DNA of 58,825 nucleotides, from contig JAICWV010000003.1 in NCBI GenBank assembly GCA_025966365.1, positions 1 through 58,825 of the forward strand. The letters run 5' to 3'. The DNA comes from Chloroflexota bacterium (GTDB lineage: Bacteria > Chloroflexota > UBA5177). The notes beneath the pieces are model-generated. The model worked only from the letters and a program-made list of their open reading frames with translations, searched no databases and had not been told where the DNA came from. Below are positions 30,766 to 42,080 of this stretch, in pieces. Within the stretch, counting starts at the first letter, position 1. Each line of letters begins with the position of its first letter. A program made the position numbers and the translations under genes.

Positions 30766-32583
30766 ATGACTGCTGCTCAGACTGCCCCGCGCTGGGACAT
30801 GAGCGTCGTCTTCCCCGGACTGAACTCCGACGAATTTCGCGACGAGTTTGCCGACGTGCTCGCCGCGATTGACGCCCTCGCGCATCTCTTCGACCAGCTT
30901 CAGATCGGGCCACGGGACCACACTGACGTCGACGCGGATACGGTAGATGCGTTTGACACAGTCATGGAGCAGTGCGGCCGGCTCATTGAGCGCGTGCAGA
31001 CGCTCAGTGCCTACATCGGCGCCTTTATCAGCACCGACTCGCGAGACACGGCCGCGCAGGCACGGATGAGCGAGCTGCAGCAGCACCTGGTCCGGCTTTC
31101 CCAGTTGCAGACGCGTTTTCTCGGCTGGATCGGCTCCCTCGACATCGGAGCCCTGATCGATCAGTCACCGGTGGCCTCGGACCACTCATACATGCTGCTC
31201 AAAGCGCAGGTCAGCTCTGAGCACCTTATGCCGCAGGGAGAGGAGGATCTTGCTGCCGAGCTGTCGCCGAGCGGAGGGGCGGCGTGGGGCAAGCTCCACG
31301 GCACATTGACATCACAGCTTACGGTCTCTGTCGAGCTCAAGGGTGAGAAGGCGGAACTGCCGATGAGTGTTGTGCGGAACCTGGCGATGGACGCGGACCG
31401 AGAGACCCGGCGCATTGCCTATGAGGCGGAGCTAGCGAGCTGGGCGCGCACCGCGGTCCCGCTGGCGGCGGCGCTCAACAGTGTCAAGGGAGAAACGAAC
31501 ACGCTGGATGACCGCCGCGGCTGGGAGTCGGTGCTGGATGTTTCGCTTTTCAATGGCAGCATCGACCGGCAGACGCTGGACGCCATGCTGAAAGCGGCCC
31601 GCGCCTCGTTTCCTGACTTTCGACGCTATCTCCGCGCCAAGGCCCGTGCTCTGGGTTTTCCGTTACTCACGTGGTATGACCTGTTCGCTCCGCTCGGACA
31701 GGATGAACGGTCATGGGACTTCGACTCGGCGCAGGAGTTCTTGCTGGATCAGTTCGGGGCGTATTCTGATCGGCTCCGCGCGTTTGCTGAGCGCGCGTTT
31801 CGGGAGCGCTGGATTGACGCCGAGCCGCGCGAAGGTAAGCGGGACGGCGCCTTCTGCATGCTGCTGCGCCGGGACGAGTCGCGCATCCTGTCCAACTTCG
31901 TCCCTACCTACGACGGCATGACTACCCTGGCACACGAGCTGGGCCACGCCTATCACAATTACAACCTGGCCCAACGCAGTCCGTTCCAGCGCTCTAACCC
32001 CATGACACTCGCCGAAACCGCCAGCATATTTTGCGAAACGATCGTGGAGCAGGCTGCCCTGGAGGGAGCCGGCCAGTCGGAGCGCCTGGCCATCCTGGAA
32101 TCGGCGCTCCAGGGCGCAACGCAGGTGGTCGTCGATATCTCGAGCCGGTTCATCTTTGAGACCGAAGTCCTGCAGCGTCGACGGAACCGAGAGCTGTCCG
32201 TCGACGAGCTGAATGCGCTCATGGTTGAGGCGCAGCAGGAAACATATGGAGACGGGCTGGATCAGACTGTCCTGCACCCCTACATGTGGGCGGTCAAAGG
32301 GCACTACTACAGCACGGCGCGAGCCTACTATAACTTCCCGTACATGTTCGGCCTTCTGTTCGGCCTCGGGCTCTACGCGCGGTACGAGGAGGATCCCGAC
32401 ACCTTCCGGGCCGGATATGACGATCTCCTGTCCTCAACTACTCTGGCGGACGCTGCTACCCTTGCCGCCCGGTTCGGCATGGACATTACCACTCCGGACT
32501 TCTGGGATGCGAGTCTGGATGTGATCCGGCGGAAAGTGGACGAGTTCGAACGCCTGGTAGATGCTGCCGCATCGGGCGTGTGA
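30766..32583 (+). CDS. pepF: Oligoendopeptidase F (M3 family)
   Basis: A 605-residue cytoplasmic zinc metallopeptidase that cuts oligopeptides. Zinc motif LAHELGHAYHNYNL with the third ligand in TLAETASIFCE. HPYMWAVKGHYYS and YYNFPYMFGLLFG are typical M3B late blocks. Length matches the family. It may process peptides brought in by the Opp/Dpp transporter encoded at 42-44 and 52-55 kb. Confidence 0.94.
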   Translation: MTAAQTAPRWDMSVVFPGLNSDEFRDEFADVLAAIDALAHLFDQLQIGPRDHTDVDADTVDAFDTVMEQCGRLIERVQTLSAYIGAFISTDSRDTAAQARMSELQQHLVRLSQLQTRFLGWIGSLDIGALIDQSPVASDHSYMLLKAQVSSEHLMPQGEEDLAAELSPSGGAAWGKLHGTLTSQLTVSVELKGEKAELPMSVVRNLAMDADRETRRIAYEAELASWARTAVPLAAALNSVKGETNTLDDRRGWESVLDVSLFNGSIDRQTLDAMLKAARASFPDFRRYLRAKARALGFPLLTWYDLFAPLGQDERSWDFDSAQEFLLDQFGAYSDRLRAFAERAFRERWIDAEPREGKRDGAFCMLLRRDESRILSNFVPTYDGMTTLAHELGHAYHNYNLAQRSPFQRSNPMTLAETASIFCETIVEQAALEGAGQSERLAILESALQGATQVVVDISSRFIFETEVLQRRRNRELSVDELNALMVEAQQETYGDGLDQTVLHPYMWAVKGHYYSTARAYYNFPYMFGLLFGLGLYARYEEDPDTFRAGYDDLLSSTTLADAATLAARFGMDITTPDFWDASLDVIRRKVDEFERLVDAAASGV

Positions 32584-32672
32584 AACGAGGGACAGGTTCT
32601 CCCCGCACGAAGACAGTCAGGTTTGTGCCGATGTCGGGGGAGTGCCCATAATGCCGCACCAGGAGGCCCGGA

Positions 32673-32981
32673 TTGACTGACGAGTATTTCTCGACGCACA
32701 CCTACGAGCTTGATCCGGAGCGCTGGATCACGGTGGAAATCTCGCGCCGCTGGCCCAAGTACGTGGCGACCTGGTCGATCCGGCAGCGAGCCGGAGAGAG
32801 CGACTTCCCGCTGGCCTCGGGAGAGCTGGAGCGTATGCCACCCGGAAACCCCGGGGACATCGAGGCTGAGCTTGACGAGCTGAGGGAGCAGGCGCGACAG
32901 GTGGCCCGGGCTGCTCTGCCCCAGGAACAGCCAACCGAAACACACAGTCGGGGGTTCTTCAGCCGGCTCTTCGGCGGGTGA
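32673..32981 (+). CDS. Hypothetical protein, 102 residues
   Basis: TTG start with AGGAGG 6 bases upstream. The N-terminal half has a tryptophan pattern (ERWITVEISRRWPKYVATW). A charged helix and a Pro-rich linker end in RGFFSRLFGG, a possible amphipathic C-terminal tail. No family recognised. Its last 23 bases overlap the DUF1992 gene tail to tail. Confidence 0.7.
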   Translation: MTDEYFSTHTYELDPERWITVEISRRWPKYVATWSIRQRAGESDFPLASGELERMPPGNPGDIEAELDELREQARQVARAALPQEQPTETHSRGFFSRLFGG

Positions 32982-33519
32982 GTTTTCGCATGTGTCGCCG
33001 CCAGCCCTCTTGTTGACGTCCGCCTTCGGGCACCTGTGCTTCGATAGGCGGTATCTCCGATGCGAGCCGCTCCAGGGTTTCGGCCAGCGGGAACGGCCGG
33101 CGATGCAGGGCATCTGGAACCATTAAGTTGTGGTCGCGGATCACCCGATTCAGCTCCGGCAAGCGGACGCGCGCCTCTTCAAGCGCGTGCTCGCGGCGCA
33201 AGTTGAAGGCGGACGCATCTCTCTCAGTCACCTGGGGCTCAAGGGCCGTGAGTCTTGCGTGTCTTTGCCGGACCGGCTCCAGCAGTCGCCATACCTCGGC
33301 AATGGCTTCGTCAACGTCGCGGCCCCGCTCGATGAGCGGGTGCGACACTCCTTCTCGGCGCAGTAGCCGGTTCATGAACCAATTCGGGCTCTCGTCGCTC
33401 AGGTCGAGTGGACGGCCCCAAAGCGCGCGCAACTCGTCTCGCTCGCGGGCTTCCTGGAGGAGTTGCTCCTCAATTTCGAGCGCTGCTTCACGCCGTGTGC
33501 GTAATCGTTCCCTGGCCAT
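32959..33519 (-). CDS. DUF1992 / DnaJ-C28-like domain protein
   Basis: A 186-residue protein. IEEQLLQEARERDELRALWG and SPNWFMNRLLRREGV are typical of DUF1992, a domain of unknown role found alone in bacteria and in the DNAJC28 protein of animals. The remainder is a long basic helix (LEEARVRLPELNRVIRDHN). ATG 33519; the open frame to 33672 is not needed. It is divergent from the ABM gene with a 61-base gap holding GATAAT. Confidence 0.82.
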   Translation of the reverse strand: MARERLRTRREAALEIEEQLLQEARERDELRALWGRPLDLSDESPNWFMNRLLRREGVSHPLIERGRDVDEAIAEVWRLLEPVRQRHARLTALEPQVTERDASAFNLRREHALEEARVRLPELNRVIRDHNLMVPDALHRRPFPLAETLERLASEIPPIEAQVPEGGRQQEGWRRHMRKLTRRRAG

Positions 33520-33580
33520 GACTGTCCAACCCAGGATAATCGGTGTGCAGGCTGAACAAAGAAGTAGGAGGGATGGAACC

Positions 33581-33889
33581 ATGATGACGGTTGTCACGGA
33601 GATTGAGATCACGTCGGGGCAGGAGCCGCGGTGGGACGCGGCCTTTCGCGATCGGCTGGAGGACGCGCCCAACCAGCCCGGCTGGGTCGCAATTCAGCTC
33701 GTGATTCCGCTCGACGCGGCCAATAAGCGCGTGGTGATCGGGACCTGGGAGAGCCGTGCTGACTGGGAAGCGTGGCACAACACTGATGTGTTCAAGTCGA
33801 CCCGCGATCGTTTGAATGAGGTTGAGCAGACGAGTAGCGAGGAGGCCTGGTATGAGGTGATTGACTTTCGCTCCATTGCTCGCCAGTGA
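33581..33889 (+). CDS. Antibiotic-biosynthesis-monooxygenase-like (ABM) domain protein
   Basis: A 102-residue ferredoxin-like dimeric alpha-beta-barrel protein: VVTEIEITSGQEPRWDAAF, then QPGWVAIQLVIPLD and the signature TWESRADWEAWHNTD. Small ABM proteins include heme-degrading and quinol monooxygenases, and many have no known role. AGGAGGG lies 8 bases before ATG 33581. It overlaps the ackA start (GTGA), so it is the first gene of the ackA-xfp operon. Confidence 0.75.
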   Translation: MMTVVTEIEITSGQEPRWDAAFRDRLEDAPNQPGWVAIQLVIPLDAANKRVVIGTWESRADWEAWHNTDVFKSTRDRLNEVEQTSSEEAWYEVIDFRSIARQ

Positions 33890-35091
33890 CGGTACAGGGC
33901 ACCCAGGACGCGCTGATCACGATCAACGCCGGCTCCTCCAGCGTCAAGGCTGCGGTGTATGATGCGACGCGCGTCGAAATTCCGCTCTGCCGCATTTCGA
34001 TTGAGCACGTCGGCGTCGGCGCCGGGGTGCGGGTGTCGGATGGCGACGGATTGTTGATCGACGAGCGCACGCTGGCTGGTGCGGGGTTTGAAGCGGCGAT
34101 AAAGGCTGTGGTCAGGGTGGCTGCCGCTCAGGGTTTTGCGCATCCGGAGGCAGTTGGTCACCGGATCGTGCACGGCGGCCCTCACCACGCCGGCCCACAA
34201 GCGGTGACGCCCGATCTGCTGTCCGAGCTGCGCGGTTTGGTGCCCATCGACCCCGAGCATCTCCCGCAAGCACTCGCCGCTATCCAGACGATGCAGGAAG
34301 CCTTCCCGGAGGCGTTGCACGTCGCGGCCTTTGATACGGCATTTCACCGCGCCATGCCCCGGGTTGCCCAGCTCTATGGGCTCCCAGTTGACCTGGCGGA
34401 CGAGGGCATCGTGCGCTACGGGTTCCACGGCCTGTCGTACGAATCGATCGTTACCCAGCTCCGGGGGCTTGGGGATCTGCCGGAACGTGTCGTCGTCGCG
34501 CACCTCGGCAATGGCTCGAGCATCGCCGCGATATACCGGGGCCGGAGCACAGACACGACCATGGGGTTCAGCCCCACCAGCGGGTTGGTCATGGGTACGC
34601 GGTCGGGAGATGTTGATCCCAGTGCGGTTCTCTACCTGCTGGAGTCGCGAGGACTCGCTCCTCCCGCCGTTCGAGGCATGCTCAACCGTGAATCCGGACT
34701 GCTCGGACTGTCCGGCATGAGCAGCGACATGCGAGCGCTACTGGAGGCGGCGGCGACGAATACGCGGGCCAATCTGGCGGTTGATGTGTACTGCTATGTC
34801 GCTCGCAAATTTGTGGTGTCGATGGCGGCGGCAATGGGAGGACTGGACGGTGTGGTGTTCACGGGGGGAATAGGCGAACATGGAGCGGAGGTACGCAGGC
34901 GCATCTGTTCTCAGCTCGGCTTTCTGGGAATATCCCTGGACGACGAGCGGAACCAGGAGAATGCGCCCGTCATCTCGAGCCAGAGCGGCATGACCGTGCG
35001 CGTCATGCACACGGACGAAGAGGCAGTGATTGCCCGGCATACGGCAGAAATTTTGAGTAGGGAGAACGGGCCGGACCATGTACGCATTTGA
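33886..35091 (+). CDS. ackA: Acetate kinase
   Basis: A 401-residue ASKHA-fold kinase making ATP and acetate from acetyl phosphate. It has [24 protein letters not shown] with the catalytic Asp, [39 protein letters not shown] and [20 protein letters not shown] 33886 overlaps the ABM stop. The 3' end overlaps xfp by 14 bases. The pairing with phosphoketolase gives the energy-conserving end of that pathway. Propionate kinase activity is also possible. Confidence 0.95.
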   Translation: MTVQGTQDALITINAGSSSVKAAVYDATRVEIPLCRISIEHVGVGAGVRVSDGDGLLIDERTLAGAGFEAAIKAVVRVAAAQGFAHPEAVGHRIVHGGPHHAGPQAVTPDLLSELRGLVPIDPEHLPQALAAIQTMQEAFPEALHVAAFDTAFHRAMPRVAQLYGLPVDLADEGIVRYGFHGLSYESIVTQLRGLGDLPERVVVAHLGNGSSIAAIYRGRSTDTTMGFSPTSGLVMGTRSGDVDPSAVLYLLESRGLAPPAVRGMLNRESGLLGLSGMSSDMRALLEAAATNTRANLAVDVYCYVARKFVVSMAAAMGGLDGVVFTGGIGEHGAEVRRRICSQLGFLGISLDDERNQENAPVISSQSGMTVRVMHTDEEAVIARHTAEILSRENGPDHVRI

Positions 35092-37522
35092 TACGCGCAT
35101 CTCCAGCCAGGTCGAGTCGAATGGAGCAGTAGCGGAACTGGCGCCGGTCGAAGGACCGCTGAGCTCGACACAGCTCGAGCTCATGAATCGCTACTGGATG
35201 GCCGCTAACTACCTGACTGTCGGCCAGATCTATCTTCTGTCGAATCCACTCCTCCGCTATCCGCTGCGGTCGGAGGACATCAAGCCCCGATTGCTTGGAC
35301 ACTGGGGCACCTCTCCGGGCCTCAGCCTGATTTACGTCCACCTGAACCGTCTGATTACAGAGCGAGATGCCAACATCATGTACCTGGCGGGACCGGGACA
35401 CGGTGGTCCGGCCATCGTATCCAACGTGTATCTGGAAGGGACGTATTCGGAGATCTACCCGACCGTCACTCAAGACGTGGAAGGAATGCGGCACCTGTTC
35501 CGCCGATTTTCCACCCCGGGCGGCATTCCCAGCCATGTGAGCGTGCAGACCCCCGGATCCATCCACGAGGGAGGGGAGCTCGGATACGTCCTTACTCACG
35601 CATTTGGCGCCGCCTGGGACAATCCGGACCTCCTGGTGGTGGCGGTGGTGGGCGATGGCGAAGCGGAGACCGGCCCGCTGGCCGCGTCCTGGAAGAGTAC
35701 CTACTTCCTCAATCCGGCACGCGACGGAGCGGTCCTGCCAATCCTGCACCTCAATGGCTACAAGATCGCAAGCCCCACCGTGCTGGGACGGAGCTCAGAT
35801 GATGACGTGCGCCAGCTGATCGAAAGCAACAGCTACGAGGTGTTCTTCGTTGAAGGGGATGACCCGGCCCGGGTTCACCAGCAATTGGCTGCCACGCTGG
35901 ATACCTGCTATGAGAGGATCCGCGCGATCCAGAACGAGGCACGCGCCCATGGGGTGTCGGATCGGCCGCGCTGGCCGGCAATCGTCATGCGGACCCCGAA
36001 AGGGTGGACCGGCCCGCTGGAAGTGGGCGGCGTGCCGGTAGAGGGAACGTTCCGCGCGCACCAGGTTCCGCTGGCCGACGTCAAAACCGACCCGGAGCAG
36101 CTGCGGATGCTCGAAGAGTGGATGCGCAGCTACGGTCCCGACGAGCAGTTCGACCGGGAAGGTCGCCTTGTCCCGGAGCTGGCAGAGCTGTCACCTGAAG
36201 GTGACAGACGCATGGGAGCCAATCCACATGCCAACGGCCGGCCCACCGTGGATCTCAACCTTCCCGATTTCCGCGATTACGCGGTGGACATCACACGCCC
36301 GGCCAGTGAGTATCTCGAGTCCCCTCGCCGGCTGGGAATGATGCTGCGGGATACTTTCTCCCTGAACGCCGATGCCACCGGTTTCCGCATAACCTGTCCC
36401 GATGAACTCAACTCCAACCGCCTGGGCGCGGTCTTTGAGGTCGAGAACAGGTGCTTCGTCGGGCCCACGGTCTCCATCGACGACAAACTCGCTCCAGATG
36501 GACGCATCATGGAGGTGCTGAGCGAGCATCTGTGCGAGGGCTGGCTGGAGGGCTACAACTTGACGGGCCGCCACGGCCTCTACGTGACCTACGAAGCGTT
36601 TGCCATGGTTTCCGCCTCGATGACGGTTCAGCACACGAAGTGGCTGCAGGAGGCAATTCAGCTCTCCTGGCGGAATCCCGTGCCGTCGCTCAACATCATG
36701 CTCACGTCCACCTGCTGGCGGAACGACCATAACGGCTTCAGCCACCAGGGCCCCGGGCTTATTGACGTCATGCTGTCCAAGCGCGGGACCGTTGCCCGCA
36801 TCTACCTTCCCCCCGATGCCAATTGCCTGCTTTCCGTGGCAGACCACTGCTTCCGCAGCCGGAACTATGTGAATCTGATCGTGATTGATAAGCAGCCGCA
36901 ACTTCAGTACCTGCCAATCGGGGATGCCATTGACCACTGCACGCGCGGCGCATCGATCTGGTCATGGGCGGGCAACGAGCAGGGCGTCGAGCCCGACGTG
37001 GTCCTCGCTTGCGCCGGTGATATCCCCGCCATGGAAACCCTGGCGGCCGCGGACTGGCTGCGGCGCCATGTCCCTGAACTACGGCTGCGGGTAGTCAACG
37101 TGGTGGATCTCATGACCCTCTTCCCGCCCGAGGAACATCCGCACGGCATGAACGAGACAGAATTCGTCAACCTGTTTACGGCCGATCGGCCGGTGATCTT
37201 CGCCTTTCACGGCTACCAGCGGGCCATGCACGAGATCCTCCATGGCCGCGTCAATGCCGAGCGGTTCCATGTGCGCGGCTACAAGGAGCAGGGCACCACG
37301 ACCACCCCGTTCTACATGGTCATTCTCAACGGCATGAGCCGCTACCATCTCGCTATCGAAGCGCTGCGGCGTGCCACCCGCATTCGCTATCAGGCGCCCG
37401 GACTGATCGCCCAGCTGGAGAACCAGATCGCCAGAGCGAGTGACTACGCCGAGGAGCATCTGGAGGATGCGCCCGAGATTCGAGACTGGACGTGGGATCA
37501 GCAGGCCCATGTGATGCCGTGA
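35078..37522 (+). CDS. xfp: Xylulose-5-phosphate/fructose-6-phosphate phosphoketolase
   Basis: An 814-residue thiamine-diphosphate enzyme of normal length. It splits Xu5P (or F6P) with phosphate to acetyl phosphate and a triose or tetrose phosphate. Signatures are [21 protein letters not shown], the TPP-binding [32 protein letters not shown], and the C-terminal [11 protein letters not shown] and [14 protein letters not shown]. It is coupled to ackA by overlap. Upstream suppliers in the window are xylB and the two pentose/hexose isomerases. Confidence 0.96.
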   Translation: MYAFDTRISSQVESNGAVAELAPVEGPLSSTQLELMNRYWMAANYLTVGQIYLLSNPLLRYPLRSEDIKPRLLGHWGTSPGLSLIYVHLNRLITERDANIMYLAGPGHGGPAIVSNVYLEGTYSEIYPTVTQDVEGMRHLFRRFSTPGGIPSHVSVQTPGSIHEGGELGYVLTHAFGAAWDNPDLLVVAVVGDGEAETGPLAASWKSTYFLNPARDGAVLPILHLNGYKIASPTVLGRSSDDDVRQLIESNSYEVFFVEGDDPARVHQQLAATLDTCYERIRAIQNEARAHGVSDRPRWPAIVMRTPKGWTGPLEVGGVPVEGTFRAHQVPLADVKTDPEQLRMLEEWMRSYGPDEQFDREGRLVPELAELSPEGDRRMGANPHANGRPTVDLNLPDFRDYAVDITRPASEYLESPRRLGMMLRDTFSLNADATGFRITCPDELNSNRLGAVFEVENRCFVGPTVSIDDKLAPDGRIMEVLSEHLCEGWLEGYNLTGRHGLYVTYEAFAMVSASMTVQHTKWLQEAIQLSWRNPVPSLNIMLTSTCWRNDHNGFSHQGPGLIDVMLSKRGTVARIYLPPDANCLLSVADHCFRSRNYVNLIVIDKQPQLQYLPIGDAIDHCTRGASIWSWAGNEQGVEPDVVLACAGDIPAMETLAAADWLRRHVPELRLRVVNVVDLMTLFPPEEHPHGMNETEFVNLFTADRPVIFAFHGYQRAMHEILHGRVNAERFHVRGYKEQGTTTTPFYMVILNGMSRYHLAIEALRRATRIRYQAPGLIAQLENQIARASDYAEEHLEDAPEIRDWTWDQQAHVMP

Positions 37523-37609
37523 ACCGATGGACCAGGCACGGCGCTCTGATAGAATGATCCGCTAATTTGGCTCCAGTGCTGGTATTGGGGCCGCTGGTAT
37601 GAGGGACGG

Positions 37610-38695
37610 GTGGAGAAAAGGACGCCGCTCTACGCCGAGCACGTACAGGCCGGAGCGCGGATGGTCCCTTTCGGGGGATACGTCATGCCCCTGCAGTACA
37701 CGGGCATCATCCCGGAGCACCGGGCGGTACGCGAGGCAGCCGGGCTCTTTGACCTCTCGCACATGGGCGAGTTTCGGGTCTCGGGTCCGGGCGCCGTGCA
37801 GGCGATCGATGGACTTGTCACCAATGACATCGCCGATCTCGGGGTCGGACAGGTGCGCTATACGCCCATGACCTACCCTGATGGCGGCATCGTGGACGAT
37901 CTCCTTGTGTATCGATTTGCAGATCATCTGATGCTGGTGGTCAATGCGGCCAACATCGAGAAAGACTTCGATTGGATTAGCAAGCATCTCCCCGAAGGAG
38001 TCGAGTTGCGGGACGAGAGCGATGCAACCGCGCTCATCGCTATCCAGGGTCCGCGCGCGGAGAAGATCCTGCAGCCGCTGACGGAGACTGATCTGACCGG
38101 CATACCCTACTACCACTTTGTAGAGGGGCAGGTTGCCGGTATCGGGAGCGTGATATCGCGGACCGGGTACACGGGTGAAGACGGCTTCGAGCTCTATGTC
38201 TCCGCCCGTGAGGCACCAGCGGTATGGACGGCGTTGCGGGAAGCTGGGGCCGGTCTGGTGCCGGTGGGACTGGGAGCGAGGGACACGCTACGACTGGAGG
38301 CCGCGTACATGCTCTACGGGAACGACATCGACGCCACCACATCTCCACTGGAAGCGGGTCTGGGATGGACCGTGAAGTTTGGTCCGCGGGACTTCCTGGG
38401 GCGAGAGGTGATGGAGAGTCAGAAGGCGGCCGGGCTCTCGCGCCGGCTGGTGCAGGTAGAGATGATGGACCGGGCTATACCTCGCCCGCATTACACAGTC
38501 TGGGCCGGAGGGGAGCAGGTCGGCGAGCTGACCAGCGGAACCTTTTCCCCGACATTCGGGCGGGGGGTCGGCCTGGGGTATGTTCGTGCTGAGTATGCGA
38601 AACCCGGAACGCAGCTGGAGATCGAGGTGCGGGGCGAGCGGCACCCCGCGCGGGTAGTAAAGAAGCCGTTATACCGTCGAGAAGGAGCCCGATGA
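37610..38695 (+). CDS. gcvT: Aminomethyltransferase (glycine cleavage T protein)
   Basis: A 361-residue folate-binding T protein releasing ammonia and passing a methylene group from lipoyl-H to tetrahydrofolate. It has VPFGGYVMPLQY, GLFDLSHMGEFRVSG with the catalytic Asp/Ser region, VNDDI-like TNDIADL, ISRTGYTGEDGFELY and LGARDTLRLEA. GTG 37610 is preceded by GAGGGAC. A TAGAAT -10 box with TGGACC at 16 bases lies near 37550. No glycine riboswitch was recognised upstream. Confidence 0.95.
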   Translation: MEKRTPLYAEHVQAGARMVPFGGYVMPLQYTGIIPEHRAVREAAGLFDLSHMGEFRVSGPGAVQAIDGLVTNDIADLGVGQVRYTPMTYPDGGIVDDLLVYRFADHLMLVVNAANIEKDFDWISKHLPEGVELRDESDATALIAIQGPRAEKILQPLTETDLTGIPYYHFVEGQVAGIGSVISRTGYTGEDGFELYVSAREAPAVWTALREAGAGLVPVGLGARDTLRLEAAYMLYGNDIDATTSPLEAGLGWTVKFGPRDFLGREVMESQKAAGLSRRLVQVEMMDRAIPRPHYTVWAGGEQVGELTSGTFSPTFGRGVGLGYVRAEYAKPGTQLEIEVRGERHPARVVKKPLYRREGAR

Positions 38696-39087
38696 TGGCA
38701 GGAGACTATCCAGACGACCTTCGCTACACCACATCCGATGAGTGGGTCCGCCGCGAGGGAGACGAAATGGTCTCCGGGATCACCTCCTTTGCAGCGGAGC
38801 AGTTGGGAGACGTTGTCTATCTTCAGCTGCCCGAGAGCGGGAATCACTACGATGCCGGCCAGACCTATGGCGAGATCGAATCTGTGAAGGCGGTGTCCGA
38901 CCTGTATTTTCCGCTCGCCGGAACTGTTGCCGCCGCCAACGCAGACCTGGACCAGAATCCGGGACTGGTCAATGAGGAGCCCTACGGGCTGGGCTGGATG
39001 CTTCGATTCCGGCCCGATAATCCAGGAGACTACGATTCACTGCTCTCGGCTCAGGACTACGAGCAGTCTACAAAGGATCGCCATTAA
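38695..39087 (+). CDS. gcvH: Glycine cleavage H protein
   Basis: A 130-residue lipoyl carrier. The N-terminal block LRYTTSDEWVRREGDE is followed by SFAAEQLGDVVYLQLPESG. The lipoylated Lys is in GEIESVKAVSDLYFPLAG. NPGLVNEEPYGLGWMLRF is close to the C-terminus. The sequence ATGATG offers two starts. ATG 38695 has better spacing (7) from GGAG than ATG 38692 (4). Either way it overlaps gcvT. Confidence 0.95.
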   Translation: MAGDYPDDLRYTTSDEWVRREGDEMVSGITSFAAEQLGDVVYLQLPESGNHYDAGQTYGEIESVKAVSDLYFPLAGTVAAANADLDQNPGLVNEEPYGLGWMLRFRPDNPGDYDSLLSAQDYEQSTKDRH

Positions 39088-40469
39088 TGTCGTATCTTCC
39101 CCACACGCCTGAAGAGCGCGATGAGATGCTCCGGGCTATCGGGGTCGAGTCGGTTGACGACCTCTTCTCCAATGTGCCGGAGGGCTTGCGCAGCGGTCCC
39201 CTTCCCATCCCTCAGGGCATAAGTGAGATGGAGGTACTTCGGCTCCTGCAATCGCTCGCGTCCGAAAATCTGAATCTGGACACGCACCCCGGCTTTCTGG
39301 GCGGCGGCGCCTATCACCACTACATACCCGCGGCGGTCGGCGCCATTACGGGCCGGTCGGAGTTCTATACCTCGTACACGCCGTATCAAGCCGAGGTGAG
39401 TCAGGGCACGCTTCAGGCGATGTATGAGTACCAGACGATGGTGGCCGAGCTGACCGGGCTGGATATCTCCAATGCTTCCCTCTACGATGCGGCCACCGCC
39501 ATCACCGAAGCGTGTACCATCGCCATCAATCAAACGAGGCGGGAACGGGTCGCTGTGCTCGGCGGACTGAATCCCGAGTATCGAAAAGTGATCGAGACTT
39601 ACATGCATGCGCAGGATTTCGAGGTTCTCGACATTCCGGAAACCTGGACGCTTGACCCCGCTGACCTCGAGGCCGCTCTCGACGACACAATTGCTGGGGT
39701 TATCGTGCAATCTCCGAACTTTTGGGGTGCGCTGGAGCGGATGCCGCAATTGACCGACGCGGCCCACGCTCACGGAGCGCTGGTGATCGTGGTCGGAAAC
39801 CCGCTCTCGTACGCTCTCCTCACCCCGCCGGGAGAGTACTCGGCGGACGTTGCCGTGGGATGTGGGCAGCCCTTCGGCATTCCCCTCAGCTACGGCGGGC
39901 CGTACCTCGGAATCATGGCGACCCGTGCCGGCCTGGAACGCAGGCTCCCCGGCCGGATCGCGGGGGAGACGGTCGACAACACGGGGAAGCGCGGATTCGT
40001 CCTGACGTTGCAGGCGCGCGAGCAGCATATCCGGAGGGAAAAAGCAACCTCCAACATCTGCACGAATCATCAGCTGATGGCACTGGCAGCCACCGTCTAC
40101 CTGTCGCTGATGGGCAAACAGGGCATCCGGGACCTCGCCAATCAGTGCGTCCAGCGCGCGCACTACGCGGCCGGACGGCTGGTGGAGATTCCGGGTTTCT
40201 CCCTGGCATTTGAGGCCCCGTTCTTCAACGAGTTCACGCTGCGTGCGCCTGTTCCCGCTGCCGAGGTCAATCGATTTCTGCTGTCCAGAGGGATCGTCGG
40301 CGGTGTGGACCTGGGCACCGTGTCAGGGGACATGGGTGACTGTCTCTTGCTCGCTTTCACCGAGATGAACTCGCGCCAACAGATCGACGATTTGGTTACA
40401 ACACTCCACCAGCTGCAACCGCAGACGGCAGCAGAATTTGTGGCCGGCGCCACGGGAGGGGCATCGTGA
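39087..40469 (+). CDS. gcvPA: Glycine dehydrogenase (decarboxylating) subunit 1
   Basis: A 460-residue subunit of the split P protein: [49 protein letters not shown] and [17 protein letters not shown]. With subunit 2 it decarboxylates glycine and transfers methylamine to H protein. ATG 39087 shares a base with the gcvH stop (TAATG). The two-gene form is common outside proteobacteria. Confidence 0.95.
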   Translation: MSYLPHTPEERDEMLRAIGVESVDDLFSNVPEGLRSGPLPIPQGISEMEVLRLLQSLASENLNLDTHPGFLGGGAYHHYIPAAVGAITGRSEFYTSYTPYQAEVSQGTLQAMYEYQTMVAELTGLDISNASLYDAATAITEACTIAINQTRRERVAVLGGLNPEYRKVIETYMHAQDFEVLDIPETWTLDPADLEAALDDTIAGVIVQSPNFWGALERMPQLTDAAHAHGALVIVVGNPLSYALLTPPGEYSADVAVGCGQPFGIPLSYGGPYLGIMATRAGLERRLPGRIAGETVDNTGKRGFVLTLQAREQHIRREKATSNICTNHQLMALAATVYLSLMGKQGIRDLANQCVQRAHYAAGRLVEIPGFSLAFEAPFFNEFTLRAPVPAAEVNRFLLSRGIVGGVDLGTVSGDMGDCLLLAFTEMNSRQQIDDLVTTLHQLQPQTAAEFVAGATGGAS

Positions 40470-41971
40470 CCGAGCCGCTGATCTTCGAGCTGAGCTCACC
40501 AGGCCGGAAAGCGTATAGCCTGCCGGCGCTCGATGTTCCCGAGGTGCCGCTCACGGAGCTCATCCCCGAACCGTACCTCCGCAAAACACCGGCGCAGCTG
40601 CCTGAGCTGTCCGAGCCCGACGTCGTCCGGCATTTCACCCATCTCTCCAAGCTCAACTACAGCATCGACAGCGGCTTCTATCCGTTGGGCTCATGCACGA
40701 TGAAGTACAACCCCAAGATCAATGAAGTCGCCGTGAGCCAGCCCGGCTGGAAAGACATCCACCCGTTACAGGCGCAGAGCACGGTGCAGGGCGCGCTACG
40801 GCTCATGGTTGAGCTTCAGGAGCTCCTGGCCGCGATCTCAGGAATGGATGCATTCACGCTCCAGCCCGCCGCGGGAGCTCACGGTGAGCTGACTGGTCTC
40901 TTTATCATTCAGGCCTACCACCGCGCGCGGGGAGAGATGCGTGACCAGATCATCGCTCCCAACTCCTCCCACGGCACCAACCCGGCCAGTGCGGCCATGA
41001 TCGGGGCGCAGTTGGTTACGGTGGGCACCGACGAGCGAGGGCGGGTCAATATCGAGGAGCTTCGCTCGCTTGTCAACGAGCGGACGGCTGCCCTGATGCT
41101 CACCAATCCGAGCACGCTCGGCCTGTTCGAGGAAGATGTCGTCGAAATGGCCGACATCGTCCACCGGGCTGGTGGGCTGATGTATTACGACGGCGCGAAC
41201 ATGAACGCCATTATGGGAGTGGCCCGCCCGGGCGATATGGGCTTCGACGTCGTCCATCTGAATCTCCACAAGACCTTTACCACCCCTCACGGCGGAGGCG
41301 GGCCGGGGGCCGGCCCGGTCGGGGTCAAGCAATTTCTTGCCGGATATCTTCCCGTGCCGGTACCCACCCGCCGGGACGGAGTCTATATCCTCGACGCCGA
41401 TCGACCCGAGTCGATCGGTAAGGTGCGGAGTTTCTACGGTAATTTCGGCATGCTGGTCCGCGCGTTCACCTACATCCGGCGGATGGGCAGTGACGGCCTG
41501 GGGCAGGTAAGCCGTGACGCGGTGCTCGCTGCAAACTATGTCCGCGCCAGGCTCAACGACCTGTACCCCCAGGCGTACCCGGGGACCAACATGCACGAGG
41601 TGGTGCTTTCCGGTCGCGGTCTCAGAGAGCACGGCGTGCGGACGTTGGACCTCGCCAAGCGATTGATGGACTACGGGTTTCACTCACCCACGGTGTACTT
41701 CCCGCTCATCGTGGACGAGGCCCTGATGATCGAGCCCACGGAGACCGAGAACAAGGACACGCTGGACGCGTTTGTTGATGCCATGCGGGCCATCGCGGCC
41801 GAAGCGGAGGTGAATCCGGAGGTGGTCACCTCCGCGCCGCACTCAGCGCCGGTGGGCCGGCTGGACGAAGCACGGGCGGCCCGAAAGCCCAATCTTCGTT
41901 GGCGGCCGGGGGGAGACCAGGAGCCGGCACAAGTTCCACCAGCAGGGGAAGAGAAGCCGCTCGGCGTATGA
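40466..41971 (+). CDS. gcvPB: Glycine dehydrogenase (decarboxylating) subunit 2
   Basis: A 501-residue PLP-bearing subunit. PLP Lys is in [19 protein letters not shown]. Other blocks are [48 protein letters not shown] and [21 protein letters not shown] 40466 overlaps the gcvPA stop (GTGA). It closes the gcvT-H-PA-PB operon. No lipoamide dehydrogenase gene is in the window, so L protein must come from elsewhere. Confidence 0.95.
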   Translation: MTEPLIFELSSPGRKAYSLPALDVPEVPLTELIPEPYLRKTPAQLPELSEPDVVRHFTHLSKLNYSIDSGFYPLGSCTMKYNPKINEVAVSQPGWKDIHPLQAQSTVQGALRLMVELQELLAAISGMDAFTLQPAAGAHGELTGLFIIQAYHRARGEMRDQIIAPNSSHGTNPASAAMIGAQLVTVGTDERGRVNIEELRSLVNERTAALMLTNPSTLGLFEEDVVEMADIVHRAGGLMYYDGANMNAIMGVARPGDMGFDVVHLNLHKTFTTPHGGGGPGAGPVGVKQFLAGYLPVPVPTRRDGVYILDADRPESIGKVRSFYGNFGMLVRAFTYIRRMGSDGLGQVSRDAVLAANYVRARLNDLYPQAYPGTNMHEVVLSGRGLREHGVRTLDLAKRLMDYGFHSPTVYFPLIVDEALMIEPTETENKDTLDAFVDAMRAIAAEAEVNPEVVTSAPHSAPVGRLDEARAARKPNLRWRPGGDQEPAQVPPAGEEKPLGV

Positions 41972-42080
41972 CCGCGCCCTCCCGAAACACCTCTCTTTCC
42001 ATAACACAGAAGAAGCAGGCGATATGAAGTACGATAAGACTAAATTCCGGTCATGTTGCCCGCTGAGGATGAGCTGATAC

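Noticed and set aside
37523-37609. Glycine riboswitch before gcvT
   Set aside because: The spacer is only 87 bases and has no glycine-aptamer core; only a TAGAAT promoter element is visible.
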